Shown: piece after piece, positions 20,524-28,729 of the stretch
Numbering within the stretch: the first letter of the stretch is position 1
How the letters are laid out: the number at the start of each line of letters is the position of its first letter
Source: an uncultured Burkholderiales bacterium
GTDB taxonomy: Bacteria > Pseudomonadota > Gammaproteobacteria > Burkholderiales > Burkholderiaceae_A
Reading direction: 5' to 3'
NCBI GenBank assembly: GCA_937864175.1
Contig: CALMJH010000012.1
Span: 1 to 64,000, forward strand
Length of the DNA stretch: 64,000 nucleotides
The notes under the pieces: generated by a model
Databases searched by the model: none
Seen by the model: the letters and a program-made list of their open reading frames with translations, nothing else
Told to the model about the DNA's origin: nothing
Made by a program: the position numbers and the translations under genes

Positions 20524-21657
20524 GTGTCCAGCCCAAACCCCCTGGCCGATCGGCGCAGCCTGCAGTCCGTTGACCAGGACTTTCCGGTCACCCTTGTCCT
20601 GGGGGCAGGGGCCTGGGGCACCGCCCTGGCCATCCACCTGGCCCGTCGGGCTCCGGTCGGACGGATTCGGCTCTGGGCCCGAGAGGCCGAGCGCATCGAG
20701 GCCCTGGCCCGAGACCAAGAAAACCACCGCTACCTGCCCGGCCAACGCCTTCCTCAGGGCTTGGCACTGGTGGCCGACCTTCGGACTGCCCTGCTGGACT
20801 GGCGTCAAGACGCAGCCCAAGTCCTTGCCGAGTCCCACGGCCGATCCCGAGCCCTGCTGGTCTTGGCCTGCCCGGTCGCAGGCCTGTCTGCGCTCAGCGC
20901 CAATCTCCACCAGACCCTGGGCCCCGCCCAGGCCGGCGAGGGGCTGATTTGGCTCTCAAAGGGACTGGTCATGCAGCCTGGCCAGACGGCTGCTTTTGCC
21001 TGGCCCGCGGACCAGGTCGACGAGGCGTGCAGCCATTGGCCCTCGGGTGCCCTCTCGGGCCCCAGTTTTGCGCTTGAGGTTGCCCGGGGACTACCGGTCG
21101 CCTTGACGCTGGCCAGCCACCAGATGGACTGGGCCAGGGCCGTTGCGAGCCAGCTCCACGGCGGTGGCATGCGGGTCTACACCAGCCCTGACCTCATCGG
21201 GGTCCAGCTTGGCGGAGCCATCAAAAACGTGTTGGCCATTGCCGCTGGCGTAGCCGGTGCCATGGCCCTGGGTGCCAATGCGCGTGCTGCCCTCATCACC
21301 AGAGGGCTGGCCGAGGCCGCCCGCCTGGGTCAAGCACTCGGGGCCCAGCCCGAGACTTTCATGGGACTGGCGACCTTGGGTGACCTGGTCCTCACGGCCA
21401 CTGGCGACCTCTCTCGAAATCGGCGTGTGGGCATGGGACTGGCGGCTGGCCGCCCGCTCGATCAAGTCCTCTCAGAGCTGGGCCACGTGGCCGAGGGGGT
21501 CTTGACGGCCCCAGCCATTGCGGCCTTGGGCCAAGCCCGCGGTGTCGAACTACCCATCACGCAGGCGGTCTGCCGACTCTTGTCGGGTGACTGGTCGGCC
21601 CAGCGGGCCATGCAAGAGCTGCTCACCCGCGACCCAACCGACGAGTCCCACGCCTAG
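20524..21657 (+). CDS. gpsA: Glycerol-3-phosphate dehydrogenase [NAD(P)+]
   Basis: Makes sn-glycerol-3-phosphate for phospholipid synthesis. The NAD motif VLGAGAWGTALA, GLVMQ..., GPSFALEVARGLP and the catalytic-region GGAIKNVLAIAAGV are all present. The ORF-track start lies inside secB; GTG 20524 is the first in-frame start after the secB stop, giving 377 residues, longer than the usual 330-340. The excess is partly N-terminal (about 12 residues) and partly insertions near RQDAAQVLAESHGRSR. No ribosome-binding site is evident, so the start is uncertain. The stop overlaps convergent trmL. Confidence 0.9.
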   Translation: MSSPNPLADRRSLQSVDQDFPVTLVLGAGAWGTALAIHLARRAPVGRIRLWAREAERIEALARDQENHRYLPGQRLPQGLALVADLRTALLDWRQDAAQVLAESHGRSRALLVLACPVAGLSALSANLHQTLGPAQAGEGLIWLSKGLVMQPGQTAAFAWPADQVDEACSHWPSGALSGPSFALEVARGLPVALTLASHQMDWARAVASQLHGGGMRVYTSPDLIGVQLGGAIKNVLAIAAGVAGAMALGANARAALITRGLAEAARLGQALGAQPETFMGLATLGDLVLTATGDLSRNRRVGMGLAAGRPLDQVLSELGHVAEGVLTAPAIAALGQARGVELPITQAVCRLLSGDWSAQRAMQELLTRDPTDESHA

Positions 21658-22115
21658 ACCGCAAAGCCTTGTTGTCGCCAGGCTTCGTAGACCGTGATGG
21701 CCACGGTGTTTGATAGGTTCAGTGAACGGTTGTCAGGCCGCATGGGCAGCCGCAGCAGCCGATCTGACCCAAACCAGGCCCGATGGACCTCAGACAAGCC
21801 GCGGGTCTCAGAACCGTAAAACAGCCAATCGCCCGCCTGAAAAGCCAGGCTGAAAAAATCTTGCTGGCCGCGGGTGCTCAGACCAAAACTTCGCAGCGGT
21901 TCGGGCCGGGCCTTGGCCAGAAAGTCGGACCAGTCAGAGTAGGCCTTGACCAGGCTGATCTCGTGATAGTCCAGGCCAGCCCGACGCATCTTGGCATCGT
22001 CCAATGGAAACCCCATGGGCCCCACCAGGTGCAGCGCCACGCCAGTATTGGCGGCCAGCCGAATCACGTTGCCGGTGTTGGGCGGGATCTCGGGCTCCAC
22101 CAAGACCACATTCAA
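21654..22115 (-). CDS. trmL: tRNA (cytidine/uridine(34)-2'-O)-methyltransferase TrmL
   Basis: SPOUT-class methyltransferase that modifies the wobble base of leucine tRNAs. I place the start at TTG 22115, not at the ORF-track ATG 22193: TTG overlaps the comF stop as TTGA, has AGGGGAG 5 nt upstream, and gives 153 residues beginning NVVLVEPEIPPNTGN, exactly the family N-terminus and usual length. The trefoil-knot motifs FYGSETRGLS and LPMRPDNRSLNLSNTVAI are present. The longer form would add a low-complexity Gln-rich stretch overlapping comF by 82 bp. Confidence 0.92.
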   Translation of the reverse strand: MNVVLVEPEIPPNTGNVIRLAANTGVALHLVGPMGFPLDDAKMRRAGLDYHEISLVKAYSDWSDFLAKARPEPLRSFGLSTRGQQDFFSLAFQAGDWLFYGSETRGLSEVHRAWFGSDRLLRLPMRPDNRSLNLSNTVAITVYEAWRQQGFAV

Positions 22116-22873
22116 CCAGGCTCCCCTGGCTGGCTGGTGGTCTGTCTGGGCCGAGGCCTGGGGCTGCTGGGTCGGTGTCTGGGATGCCGGCATCCCCCGA
22201 TCTTAGAGGACCTGGGTCCCGCATCGGCCAAGACCACCGCCCCGAGTACCTCGGCCCCCACCGCCTCCAAAGCCTGTCGGGCAGCGGCCAGACTGGCCCC
22301 GGTGGTCACCACATCGTCGACGACCACGACCCGACGCCCCCGCAGACGAGGACTGGCCCGAAGGGTGTTCGTCAGATTGGCCAGCCGGGCCACGCGTCCG
22401 AGGCTGGCCTGCTCCGGGGTATGGTCCCGCTTGACCAGGCCGGTTCGGTCCATTGGGCAGCCCGTCAATGCACTGAGGCCTTTGGCCAACTCAACCGGCA
22501 GGTGAAAGCCTCGTTGGCCGAGCCGATGGGGGTCAGCGGGCATGGGCACCAGGATGGGTTTGAGCGGCCAGAGGCCGGACCTGAGGGCTCCGCGCAGGCG
22601 CTGTCGCAGCGTATTCACGCTCGGCCAGTGTCCCGCGTACTTCGCCCGACGGATTTGCTCGGAGAGCTGGTCTGCGTAGTGGCCGGCCGCATAGAGCCAG
22701 AGTGCATCCTCGCTGGGACCCACCAGCGGGCGGTTCCGCCAGCCACTGGCCGCCTGCTGGCCGACGGCCGAGAGACGCTCCGGCCTGAGCAGCCAGCCAC
22801 GGACCCGCTGCCAGAGCCGGGCCAAGGGGATGTGGAGTCCAAAGGGTTGGTCAGGTCTAGGGGGCCAGCGCAT
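22112..22873 (-). CDS. comF: ComF-family phosphoribosyltransferase-like protein
   Basis: A 253-residue ComF/GntX-family protein; family members are implicated in DNA uptake, but no biochemical role is proven. The PRPP-binding loop VVVVDDVVTTGASL lies near residue 180, preceded by IRRAKYAGH and VPMPADPHRLGQRGFH, both family hallmarks. The N-terminal CxxC zinc-binding motif usual in ComF is missing: the region shows no paired cysteines. The C-terminal 30 residues are basic and proline-rich and end at the TTGA overlap with trmL. Confidence 0.87.
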   Translation of the reverse strand: MRWPPRPDQPFGLHIPLARLWQRVRGWLLRPERLSAVGQQAASGWRNRPLVGPSEDALWLYAAGHYADQLSEQIRRAKYAGHWPSVNTLRQRLRGALRSGLWPLKPILVPMPADPHRLGQRGFHLPVELAKGLSALTGCPMDRTGLVKRDHTPEQASLGRVARLANLTNTLRASPRLRGRRVVVVDDVVTTGASLAAARQALEAVGAEVLGAVVLADAGPRSSKIGGCRHPRHRPSSPRPRPRQTTSQPGEPG

Positions 22874-22990
22874 CGGCCCACTATAATTTTTGGGCAGTAC
22901 CGGCCTCTACCCGCCAGTCGGCGGTCTGTTGCCGGGCCAGCAAAAGACCGGCTCAGCTCCGTGGGCCTGGATAAAAAAGGGGCATTGGCA

Positions 22991-23662
22991 GTGGACGAGA
23001 CGCGGCTCTCTGGCAACCATCCCGCCTGGGTCTGGATGCGGGGGCAATTGGCCGACCGCAGGGCCTTGATGCGCCCTCCGAGTGGCCGTCTGGTCTGTCA
23101 CTTGGCCGGACTTGATCTGGCCCCTGCCACTGTGGGGGCACCCATCAGCATTTTGGAATGGCTCGGGGGCCTGTCTGAGGCGGGCTGGCGCCAGACCCTG
23201 GCCCAACAGGCCAGCCGCCTGGCCGAGGGAGGCCTCTTGATGCTGGCCGACTGGGGCCCCACAAGCCTGCAGGCACTGGCCGCCCGGCTGGGCCCCGAGC
23301 TCAGCCGGCAGTCTGGTCTGGCCAACTGGCGAGCCCAGCGGGTGGATATGCACGACCTGGGGGATGGCCTAGTAGCGGCCGGTCTGGCCGAGCCCGTAAT
23401 GGAATCCGAGACCCTGGTGCTGACCTACAAGGCTCCAGATCGCCTGGTCGATGACCTGCTGGCCCTTGGGGTTTTGGGGGCGACCGGGGCGGGGCCTGGG
23501 GGCCCCGAACTGCGCCAGGCCCTTCGGGCGGCCCTGACAGACCAGTCGGGCCTGAGCCTCAGTTTCGAGGCGGTTTTTGGCCATGCCTGGCGGGTGCCGG
23601 GACGAAAGCCCAAGCGGGACCCCGGCGACCCCATGCCCCTTGAGTTCCGCCGGAGAACCTGA
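22991..23662 (+). CDS. BioC-like methyltransferase lacking its N-terminal half
   Basis: From GTG 22991 (AAGGGG ribosome-binding site 8 nt upstream) the product is 223 residues. The C-terminal two-thirds resembles betaproteobacterial BioC (malonyl-ACP O-methyltransferase): SRLAEGGLLMLADWGP, VDMHDLGDGLVAAGLAEP and FEAVFGHAWRVPGRK. However, no SAM-binding glycine-rich motif I is visible, and the upstream 117 bp to comF cannot hold the missing half. The 552-residue ORF in the track is antisense to comF and trmL before this point. It may be a degenerate BioC, or a repurposed protein without methyl transfer activity. Confidence 0.7.
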   Translation: MDETRLSGNHPAWVWMRGQLADRRALMRPPSGRLVCHLAGLDLAPATVGAPISILEWLGGLSEAGWRQTLAQQASRLAEGGLLMLADWGPTSLQALAARLGPELSRQSGLANWRAQRVDMHDLGDGLVAAGLAEPVMESETLVLTYKAPDRLVDDLLALGVLGATGAGPGGPELRQALRAALTDQSGLSLSFEAVFGHAWRVPGRKPKRDPGDPMPLEFRRRT

Positions 23663-23688
23663 CATTTATCTGCCGAACGACATATAAT
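23659..23688 (+). promoter_or_regulatory. Near-consensus sigma-70 promoter of the cytochrome oxidase locus
   Basis: CTGACA (-35, five of six consensus bases) and a perfect TATAAT (-10) are separated by 18 nt. The -35 box overlaps the stop codon of the BioC-like gene. The predicted start is about 38 nt before the DUF2244 start codon. This is the strongest promoter-like sequence I found in the window. Confidence 0.7.
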
Positions 23689-23732
23689 CCCGTGACTTTC
23701 GTCAACAACAGGTCGGAACAAGGCGGGTTGTC

Positions 23733-24215
23733 GTGCAAGTGCAAAACAACGCCGAAGGGGCGCAGTCGCTGGGCCAGCCGGATGCAGTCTGGCTGCTAAA
23801 GAAGAACTGCAGCCTCTCGCCCTACCAGTTGCTGGCCATTTTTGGGTCGCTCGCAGTCGTGTCTTTGGCTGTCGCAGCCTACTGGGCCTCTCAGGGGGCC
23901 TGGGTTGTGGTGCCGTTTGCGGTGGTCGAATGTCTTGCGCTGGGCTGTGCGTTTCTGGTCTATGCCCGCCACGTCAACGACCACGAGAGAATCGACCTGG
24001 TCACGGACCAGGTGGTGGTGCAGTGCAGGCAGGGGTCCCGGCAGTCGCGGCTGGCCCTTCCCAGGCATCGGGTTCGGGTCGAACTTGACCCAGACCACGG
24101 TCTGGTGGTCTTGCGGGCGGGCTCGCAGCAGACTGCCGTCGGTCGGTATATCGACCACGAAGCCCGGGCGCAGTTTTTGAAAGAATTTCGGGGCGCGCTG
24201 ACCCCGGCAATCTAG
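23733..24215 (+). CDS. DUF2244 membrane protein
   Basis: A 160-residue integral membrane protein with a GTG start. Two membrane segments are visible near residues 34-52 (LLAIFGSLAVVSLAVAAYW) and 57-77 (WVVVPFAVVECLALGCAFLVY), followed by a soluble domain with DHERIDLVTDQVVV. DUF2244 proteins are repeatedly found directly before coxB in proteobacteria, as here, so a part in oxidase biogenesis is likely but unproven. The promoter listed just upstream probably drives it together with the cox genes. Confidence 0.85.
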   Translation: MQVQNNAEGAQSLGQPDAVWLLKKNCSLSPYQLLAIFGSLAVVSLAVAAYWASQGAWVVVPFAVVECLALGCAFLVYARHVNDHERIDLVTDQVVVQCRQGSRQSRLALPRHRVRVELDPDHGLVVLRAGSQQTAVGRYIDHEARAQFLKEFRGALTPAI

Positions 24216-24320
24216 GCTCAGGCCCGGTTGCCCTCAGCAAGAGCACCACCAGCAGGTCAAGCAAGCAGAACGAGCAGTAAGAGTCAGTTAAAAGAAATGG
24301 ATCACACGGGGAATTCCACC

Positions 24321-25166
24321 ATGCGTATGAGTAAAGCCTTGCAGATGCTGTCCATGTCGATCGTCGGTCTCACCACGCCGGCCGTCCTGTTGGCCAACGA
24401 CATGACCACCAAGTACAACCTGCGTACTCCGGCCAGCGGCATGGCCGAGAGCCTCTACAGCCTGCACAACTTCTTGTTGCTCCTCTGCCTGGTCATCTTC
24501 GTAGTGGTCTTTGGAGTCATGTTTTACTCCATCTACGCCCACCGAAAGTCAAAGGGCCACAAGCCCGCCCATTTCCACGAGAGCACCACCATGGAGATCG
24601 CCTGGACGGTCGTGCCTTTCCTGATCGTCGTGGTCATCGGCGTCTATGCCACCCCCATCGTGATGGCCCAGAAAGACACCACCAACGCAGACATCACCAT
24701 CAAGGCCACTGGCTATCAGTGGAAGTGGGGCTACGACTACCTCAAGGGCGAGGGCCAAGGCATTGCCTTCCTCTCCACCCTGTCCACGCCTTATGAGCAG
24801 CGGGTCAACCAGCAGCCCAAGACCAACAACTACCTCTCGGAGGTTGACAATCCCCTGGTCGTGCCCGTCGGCAAGAAGATCCGTGTGGTCACCACGGCCA
24901 ATGACGTCATCCATGCTTGGATGGTGCCGGCCTTTGGAGTTAAGCAAGACGCCATCCCTGGCTTTGTTCGCGATACCTGGTTCAAGGCAGATCGCGTTGG
25001 CACCTACAACGGTCACTGTGCAGAGCTCTGCGGCAAGGACCATGCCTTCATGCCCATCGTGGTCAAGGTGGTCAGCCCAGAGGACTACACCAAGTGGGTC
25101 TCTGAGCAAAAGAAGAAAGTCGCCTCTGCTGGTTCGGGCCCTGCCCAACTGGCCCAGGCCAAGTAA
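24321..25166 (+). CDS. coxB: Cytochrome c oxidase subunit II
   Basis: Carries the CuA electron-entry site of an aa3-type oxidase. From ATG 24321 (GGGGA ribosome-binding site) the product is 281 residues: a signal peptide ending near LLAND, two membrane helices (about residues 45-70 and 90-112), then a periplasmic cupredoxin domain. The CuA ligands are complete: His in VIHAWMVP and the GHCAELCGKDHAFM block. No C-terminal cytochrome c domain is present, so it is the plain CoxB type. ATG 24297 is an alternative start. Confidence 0.95.
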   Translation: MRMSKALQMLSMSIVGLTTPAVLLANDMTTKYNLRTPASGMAESLYSLHNFLLLLCLVIFVVVFGVMFYSIYAHRKSKGHKPAHFHESTTMEIAWTVVPFLIVVVIGVYATPIVMAQKDTTNADITIKATGYQWKWGYDYLKGEGQGIAFLSTLSTPYEQRVNQQPKTNNYLSEVDNPLVVPVGKKIRVVTTANDVIHAWMVPAFGVKQDAIPGFVRDTWFKADRVGTYNGHCAELCGKDHAFMPIVVKVVSPEDYTKWVSEQKKKVASAGSGPAQLAQAK

Positions 25167-25221
25167 CCGTTTAGCAAGCTGTGGCAGTCAACAACCCCGA
25201 CTCATCGTTTAGGAGAGCAGC

Positions 25222-26814
25222 ATGAGTGCAGTACTCGAACCTACCGGTCACGGCCACGCCGACGACCACGCCCACGACCATCCACACGGCTGGCGTCGTT
25301 GGCTCTACGCGACCAACCACAAAGACATCGGCACGCTCTACCTCTGGTTCAGCTTCTCGATGCTCATGGTGGGTGGCGTCCTGGCTCTGGGTATTCGGGC
25401 TGAGCTCTTCCGTCCAGGCCTCCAGCTTATTCAGCCTGAGCTCTTTAACCAGCTCACCACCATGCATGGCCTCATCATGGTCTTCGGCGCCATCATGCCG
25501 GCCTTCGTAGGCTTCGCAAACTGGATGATCCCGCTGCAGATCGGCGCATCCGACATGGCCTTCGCGCGCATGAACAACTTCAGCTTCTGGCTCATGGTGC
25601 CGGCCGCCTTTTTGCTCGTGGCCTCCTTCTTTGTGCCTGGTGGAGCAGTTGCTGCAGGCTGGACGCTCTACGCGCCGCTCACCCTGCAGATGGGCATCGG
25701 CATGGACATGGGCATCTTCGCCATGCACATCATGGGCGCCTCCTCCATCATGGGCTCGATCAACATCATCACCACCATTCTGAACATGCGGGCCCCTGGC
25801 ATGACGCTCATGAAGATGCCCATGTTCGTCTGGACCTGGCTGATCACCGCCTACCTGCTGATTGCCGTCATGCCGGTTCTGGCTGGCGCCATCACCATGA
25901 CCCTCACCGACCGTCATTTCGGCACCAACTTCTTCAACGCGGCCGCTGGCGGCGACCCGGTCATGTACCAGCACATCTTCTGGTTCTTCGGGCACCCCGA
26001 GGTCTACATCATGATCCTGCCGGCCTTCGGCATCGTCTCCGAGATCATCCCGACCTTCTCCCGTAAGCGTCTGTTCGGCTACAGCTCCATGGTCTATGCG
26101 ACCGCCTCGATTGCGATCCTCTCCTTCGTTGTCTGGGCGCACCACATGTTCACCACGGGCATGCCTCTGACGGGCCAGCTCTTCTTCATGTACGCCACCA
26201 TGCTCATCGCAGTACCCACCGGCGTGAAGATCTTCAACTGGCTGGCCACCATGTGGCGCGGCTCCATGACCTTCGAGACGCCCATGCTCTTTGCCATCGG
26301 CTTTATCGTGGTCTTCACCATCGGCGGCCTGACCGGCATCATCCTGTCAGTTGCGCCCATCGACATCCAGCTGCACGACACCTACTACGTCGTGGCCCAC
26401 TTCCACTACGTCTTGGTGGCGGGCTCGCTCTTTGCCCTGTTTGCTGGGGTCTACTACTGGCTGCCCAAATGGACGGGCCATATGTACGACGAGAAGCTGG
26501 GCAAGCTGCACTTCTGGCTGTCCATGATCACGTTCAACATCACCTTCTTCCCCATGCACTTCTTGGGCCTGGCCGGCATGCCCCGTCGTTACTCCGACTA
26601 TCCCATGCAGTTCGCTGACTTCAATGCGCTGGCCTCGGTTGGTGCCTTCGGCTTCGGCCTCACCCAGTTGCTGCTGCTTTATGTCGTCATCAAGTGCATC
26701 AAAGGTGGCCCAAAAGCAGCCGACAACCCCTGGGAGGCTCCCGGGGGCCTGGAGTGGAGCGTGCCTTCTCCCGCACCTTTCCACACCTTTGAGACCCCTC
26801 CGGTTGTGAAGTAA
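25222..26814 (+). CDS. ctaD: Cytochrome c oxidase subunit I
   Basis: Catalytic 12-helix subunit that binds heme a, heme a3 and CuB and pumps protons. The product is 530 residues. The [18 protein letters not shown] block holds the CuB His, the D-channel Glu and the cross-linked Tyr; WAHHMFTTG gives the other CuB histidines; [10 protein letters not shown] supplies the heme ligands. The GHPEV motif marks an A1-type heme-copper oxidase. An N-terminal His-rich segment ([15 protein letters not shown]) is unusual and could bind metal. AGGAGAG precedes the ATG. Confidence 0.98.
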   Translation: MSAVLEPTGHGHADDHAHDHPHGWRRWLYATNHKDIGTLYLWFSFSMLMVGGVLALGIRAELFRPGLQLIQPELFNQLTTMHGLIMVFGAIMPAFVGFANWMIPLQIGASDMAFARMNNFSFWLMVPAAFLLVASFFVPGGAVAAGWTLYAPLTLQMGIGMDMGIFAMHIMGASSIMGSINIITTILNMRAPGMTLMKMPMFVWTWLITAYLLIAVMPVLAGAITMTLTDRHFGTNFFNAAAGGDPVMYQHIFWFFGHPEVYIMILPAFGIVSEIIPTFSRKRLFGYSSMVYATASIAILSFVVWAHHMFTTGMPLTGQLFFMYATMLIAVPTGVKIFNWLATMWRGSMTFETPMLFAIGFIVVFTIGGLTGIILSVAPIDIQLHDTYYVVAHFHYVLVAGSLFALFAGVYYWLPKWTGHMYDEKLGKLHFWLSMITFNITFFPMHFLGLAGMPRRYSDYPMQFADFNALASVGAFGFGLTQLLLLYVVIKCIKGGPKAADNPWEAPGGLEWSVPSPAPFHTFETPPVVK

Positions 26815-26827
26815 TCGCGCTGGCTGC

Positions 26828-26941
26828 ATGAGCGACCAACGCAAACCAACCAACCTGCGGCTCGCCCTGATCCTTGCATCAGTGGCGGCCGCCTTCTTTA
26901 TTGGGGTGATCGTCAACCACCTCATGGTTCGCGCGGTCTAA
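26828..26941 (+). CDS. Small single-span cytochrome oxidase assembly peptide
   Basis: A 37-residue ORF too short for the ORF track, lying between ctaD and ctaG with 13 and 8 bp gaps. It reads MSDQRKPTNLRLALILASV and continues as one hydrophobic helix (ALILASVAAAFFIGVIVNHLM) with a short positive tail. Burkholderiales cox operons carry a comparably short single-span protein at exactly this place, annotated as a cytochrome oxidase small assembly protein. Function is inferred from position only. Confidence 0.75.
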   Translation: MSDQRKPTNLRLALILASVAAAFFIGVIVNHLMVRAV

Positions 26942-26949
26942 CCCACCCC

Positions 26950-27519
26950 ATGAGCGAAGCAGTCCAAACCTCCGGTCAAAACAAGACCTTGTTCGGCAAG
27001 CTGCTGATGATTGCCGTGCTCATGTTCAGCTTTGGCTATGCGTTGGTGCCCCTCTACAACGCCATCTGCGAGGCCACGGGCATCAACGTCCTGACGTCCC
27101 GAGAAAAACTCGACTACGCCGAGGCCAAGCGGTTTGCCCAGAACACCCAGGTTGACGTTAGTCGCAACCTCTCCATCGAGTTTGACGCCAACTCCCACGG
27201 GCCATGGTCTTTCAAGCCCAAGAACAATGTCATCGAGGGTCATCCTGGTGAGATCATGACCATCGTCTACCAGATCACCAATAACCTGGACCGAGAAGTC
27301 CAGGGCCAGGCTATTCCTAGCTATGCACCGAAGCAGTCGGCCAGTTATTTCAAAAAGCTCGAGTGCTTCTGCTTTGAGCAGCAGACCCTCAAGCCCGGTG
27401 AGACCAAAGAGTTTCCGGTGGTCTTCGTCATCGACCCCAAGCTGCCAGACGGCATTCGCAACATCACGCTTAGCTACACCTTCTTTGAGGTTGGCACCAA
27501 CACTGCCCTAGCTCGCTGA
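26950..27519 (+). CDS. ctaG: Cytochrome c oxidase assembly protein CtaG (Cox11 family)
   Basis: Membrane-anchored copper chaperone that inserts CuB into subunit I. The product is 189 residues: a short cytoplasmic N-terminus, one membrane helix (LLMIAVLMFSFGYALVPLY), then a periplasmic immunoglobulin-like domain. The copper-binding cysteine pair is in KLECFCFEQQ, and the conserved Cys near the helix exit is in NAICEATG. It is one of the standard accessory genes of aa3 oxidase loci. Confidence 0.95.
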   Translation: MSEAVQTSGQNKTLFGKLLMIAVLMFSFGYALVPLYNAICEATGINVLTSREKLDYAEAKRFAQNTQVDVSRNLSIEFDANSHGPWSFKPKNNVIEGHPGEIMTIVYQITNNLDREVQGQAIPSYAPKQSASYFKKLECFCFEQQTLKPGETKEFPVVFVIDPKLPDGIRNITLSYTFFEVGTNTALAR

Positions 27520-27533
27520 ACATCCAACGCACC

Positions 27534-27755
27534 ATGGCCTCCATCGACGAACTCAAACAAGCGACCCAGAGAAAAGGCAGCCTCCGTCAGACGATTGGCG
27601 CGGTGCTCTGGTCGTTCTTTGGTGTTCGCCGCGGGGCCGCCCACGACCAGGACATGGCCAAGCTCAACCCGGTCCATGTGGTCTTGGTGGGCGTTGCGGC
27701 CGGTGTCATGTTTGTTGCAGGTCTGGTGGTTCTGGTGAGAACCATCGTCGCCTAA
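27534..27755 (+). CDS. DUF2970 small membrane protein
   Basis: A 73-residue protein with an N-terminal amphipathic region (IGAVLWSFFGVRRGAAHDQD) and a single C-terminal membrane helix (VHVVLVGVAAGVMFVAGLVVLV). The FFGVR..GA..D pattern is typical of DUF2970, a family found between ctaG and ctaE in betaproteobacteria. Role unknown; position suggests oxidase assembly or stability. Confidence 0.82.
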   Translation: MASIDELKQATQRKGSLRQTIGAVLWSFFGVRRGAAHDQDMAKLNPVHVVLVGVAAGVMFVAGLVVLVRTIVA

Positions 27756-27813
27756 AGCGGCCAACCACTAAGATGGCCAAGAGATTCAAGCACTGTTAAA
27801 GAGGGAGACCAGT

Positions 27814-28680
27814 ATGAGTTCAGCAACCCACGGCAGCACGCCTTATTACTACGTGCCCGCCCCCAGCAAGTGGCCCATGGTTGGCGCCATTGCCATGTTC
27901 TTTTTTATGATCGGCATGGCCGGAATGGTCAACGAGGCCAGCTATGGCGTCTACGCCTTTGGCCTGAGCATGGCCATCTTGGTCTACATGTTCTTCGGCT
28001 GGTTCGGCACGGTCATCGGAGAGTCCGAGGGCGGTGTCTACAACGGCCGGGTCGATGCCAGCTTCCGCTGGAGCATGGGCTGGTTCATCTTCTCCGAAGT
28101 CATGTTCTTCGCAGCCTTCTTTGGAGCCCTCTTCTACGCCCGTGTCATCACCATGCCCTGGCTAGGCGACTTGGACCACAAGGCAGTCCTCTGGCCTGAC
28201 TTCCAGGCCAACTGGCCCAATATGGGCCCAGGCGGCGTGGTGGAGTCCTTTCAGACCATGGGACCCTTCTGGATTCCCACCATCAACACGGCCTTGCTGC
28301 TGACCTCGGGCGTTACCCTCACGCTCTCGCACCATGCCCTTCGCGAAGACCATCGCGACAAGGCTGTCCTCTGGCTGGGTATTACGGTTCTACTGGGCAT
28401 TGTCTTCTTGGGCTGCCAGGTCTACGAGTACATGCATGCCTACAAAGACCTGAACCTCAAACTCACCTCAGGCATTTTCGGCTCCACCTTTTATATGCTC
28501 ACGGGCTTTCACGGTTTTCACGTCTGTGTGGGCGCCATCATGCTGGCCGTCATCTGGTTCCGCCTGCGTGCCGGCCATTTCAAGCCCGACAGCCACTTTG
28601 GTTTTGAGGCGGCAGCCTGGTATTGGCACTTTGTGGACGTGGTCTGGCTCGGCCTCTACGTTGTGGTCTACTGGCTCTAA
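27814..28680 (+). CDS. ctaE: Cytochrome c oxidase subunit III
   Basis: Seven-helix accessory subunit of aa3 oxidase. The product is 288 residues. Conserved segments are FIFSEVMFFAAFFGALFYAR with the buried Glu, LTGFHGFHVCVGAIML, and the C-terminal WYWHFVDVVWLGLYVVVYWL. GAGGGAGA precedes the ATG. It is the last gene before the only clear intrinsic terminator in the window, so it probably ends the operon that begins at DUF2244. Confidence 0.97.
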   Translation: MSSATHGSTPYYYVPAPSKWPMVGAIAMFFFMIGMAGMVNEASYGVYAFGLSMAILVYMFFGWFGTVIGESEGGVYNGRVDASFRWSMGWFIFSEVMFFAAFFGALFYARVITMPWLGDLDHKAVLWPDFQANWPNMGPGGVVESFQTMGPFWIPTINTALLLTSGVTLTLSHHALREDHRDKAVLWLGITVLLGIVFLGCQVYEYMHAYKDLNLKLTSGIFGSTFYMLTGFHGFHVCVGAIMLAVIWFRLRAGHFKPDSHFGFEAAAWYWHFVDVVWLGLYVVVYWL

Positions 28681-28694
28681 GACCCCAGGGCGTT

Positions 28695-28726
28695 AAAAAA
28701 AGGGCCGCACGATGCGGCCCTTTTTT
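28695..28726. terminator. Bidirectional intrinsic terminator between ctaE and the DUF2909 gene
   Basis: AGGGCCGCA and TGCGGCCCT form a 9-bp GC-rich stem around a 3-nt CGA loop, flanked by an A-run on the left and a T-run on the right. It can stop transcription from both convergent genes. It lies 15 bp after the ctaE stop and a few bases from the DUF2909 stop. Confidence 0.93.
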
Positions 28727-28729
28727 CTG

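Noticed and set aside
22004-22990. N-terminal 329 residues of the 552-residue ORF ahead of the BioC-like gene
   Set aside because: Antisense to trmL and comF; a GTG with a good ribosome-binding site at 22991 explains the real protein.
25171-26145. 324-residue minus-strand ORF opposite ctaD
   Set aside because: His/Glu/Gly/Asp-rich translation typical of the reverse frame of a membrane-protein gene; no start signal.
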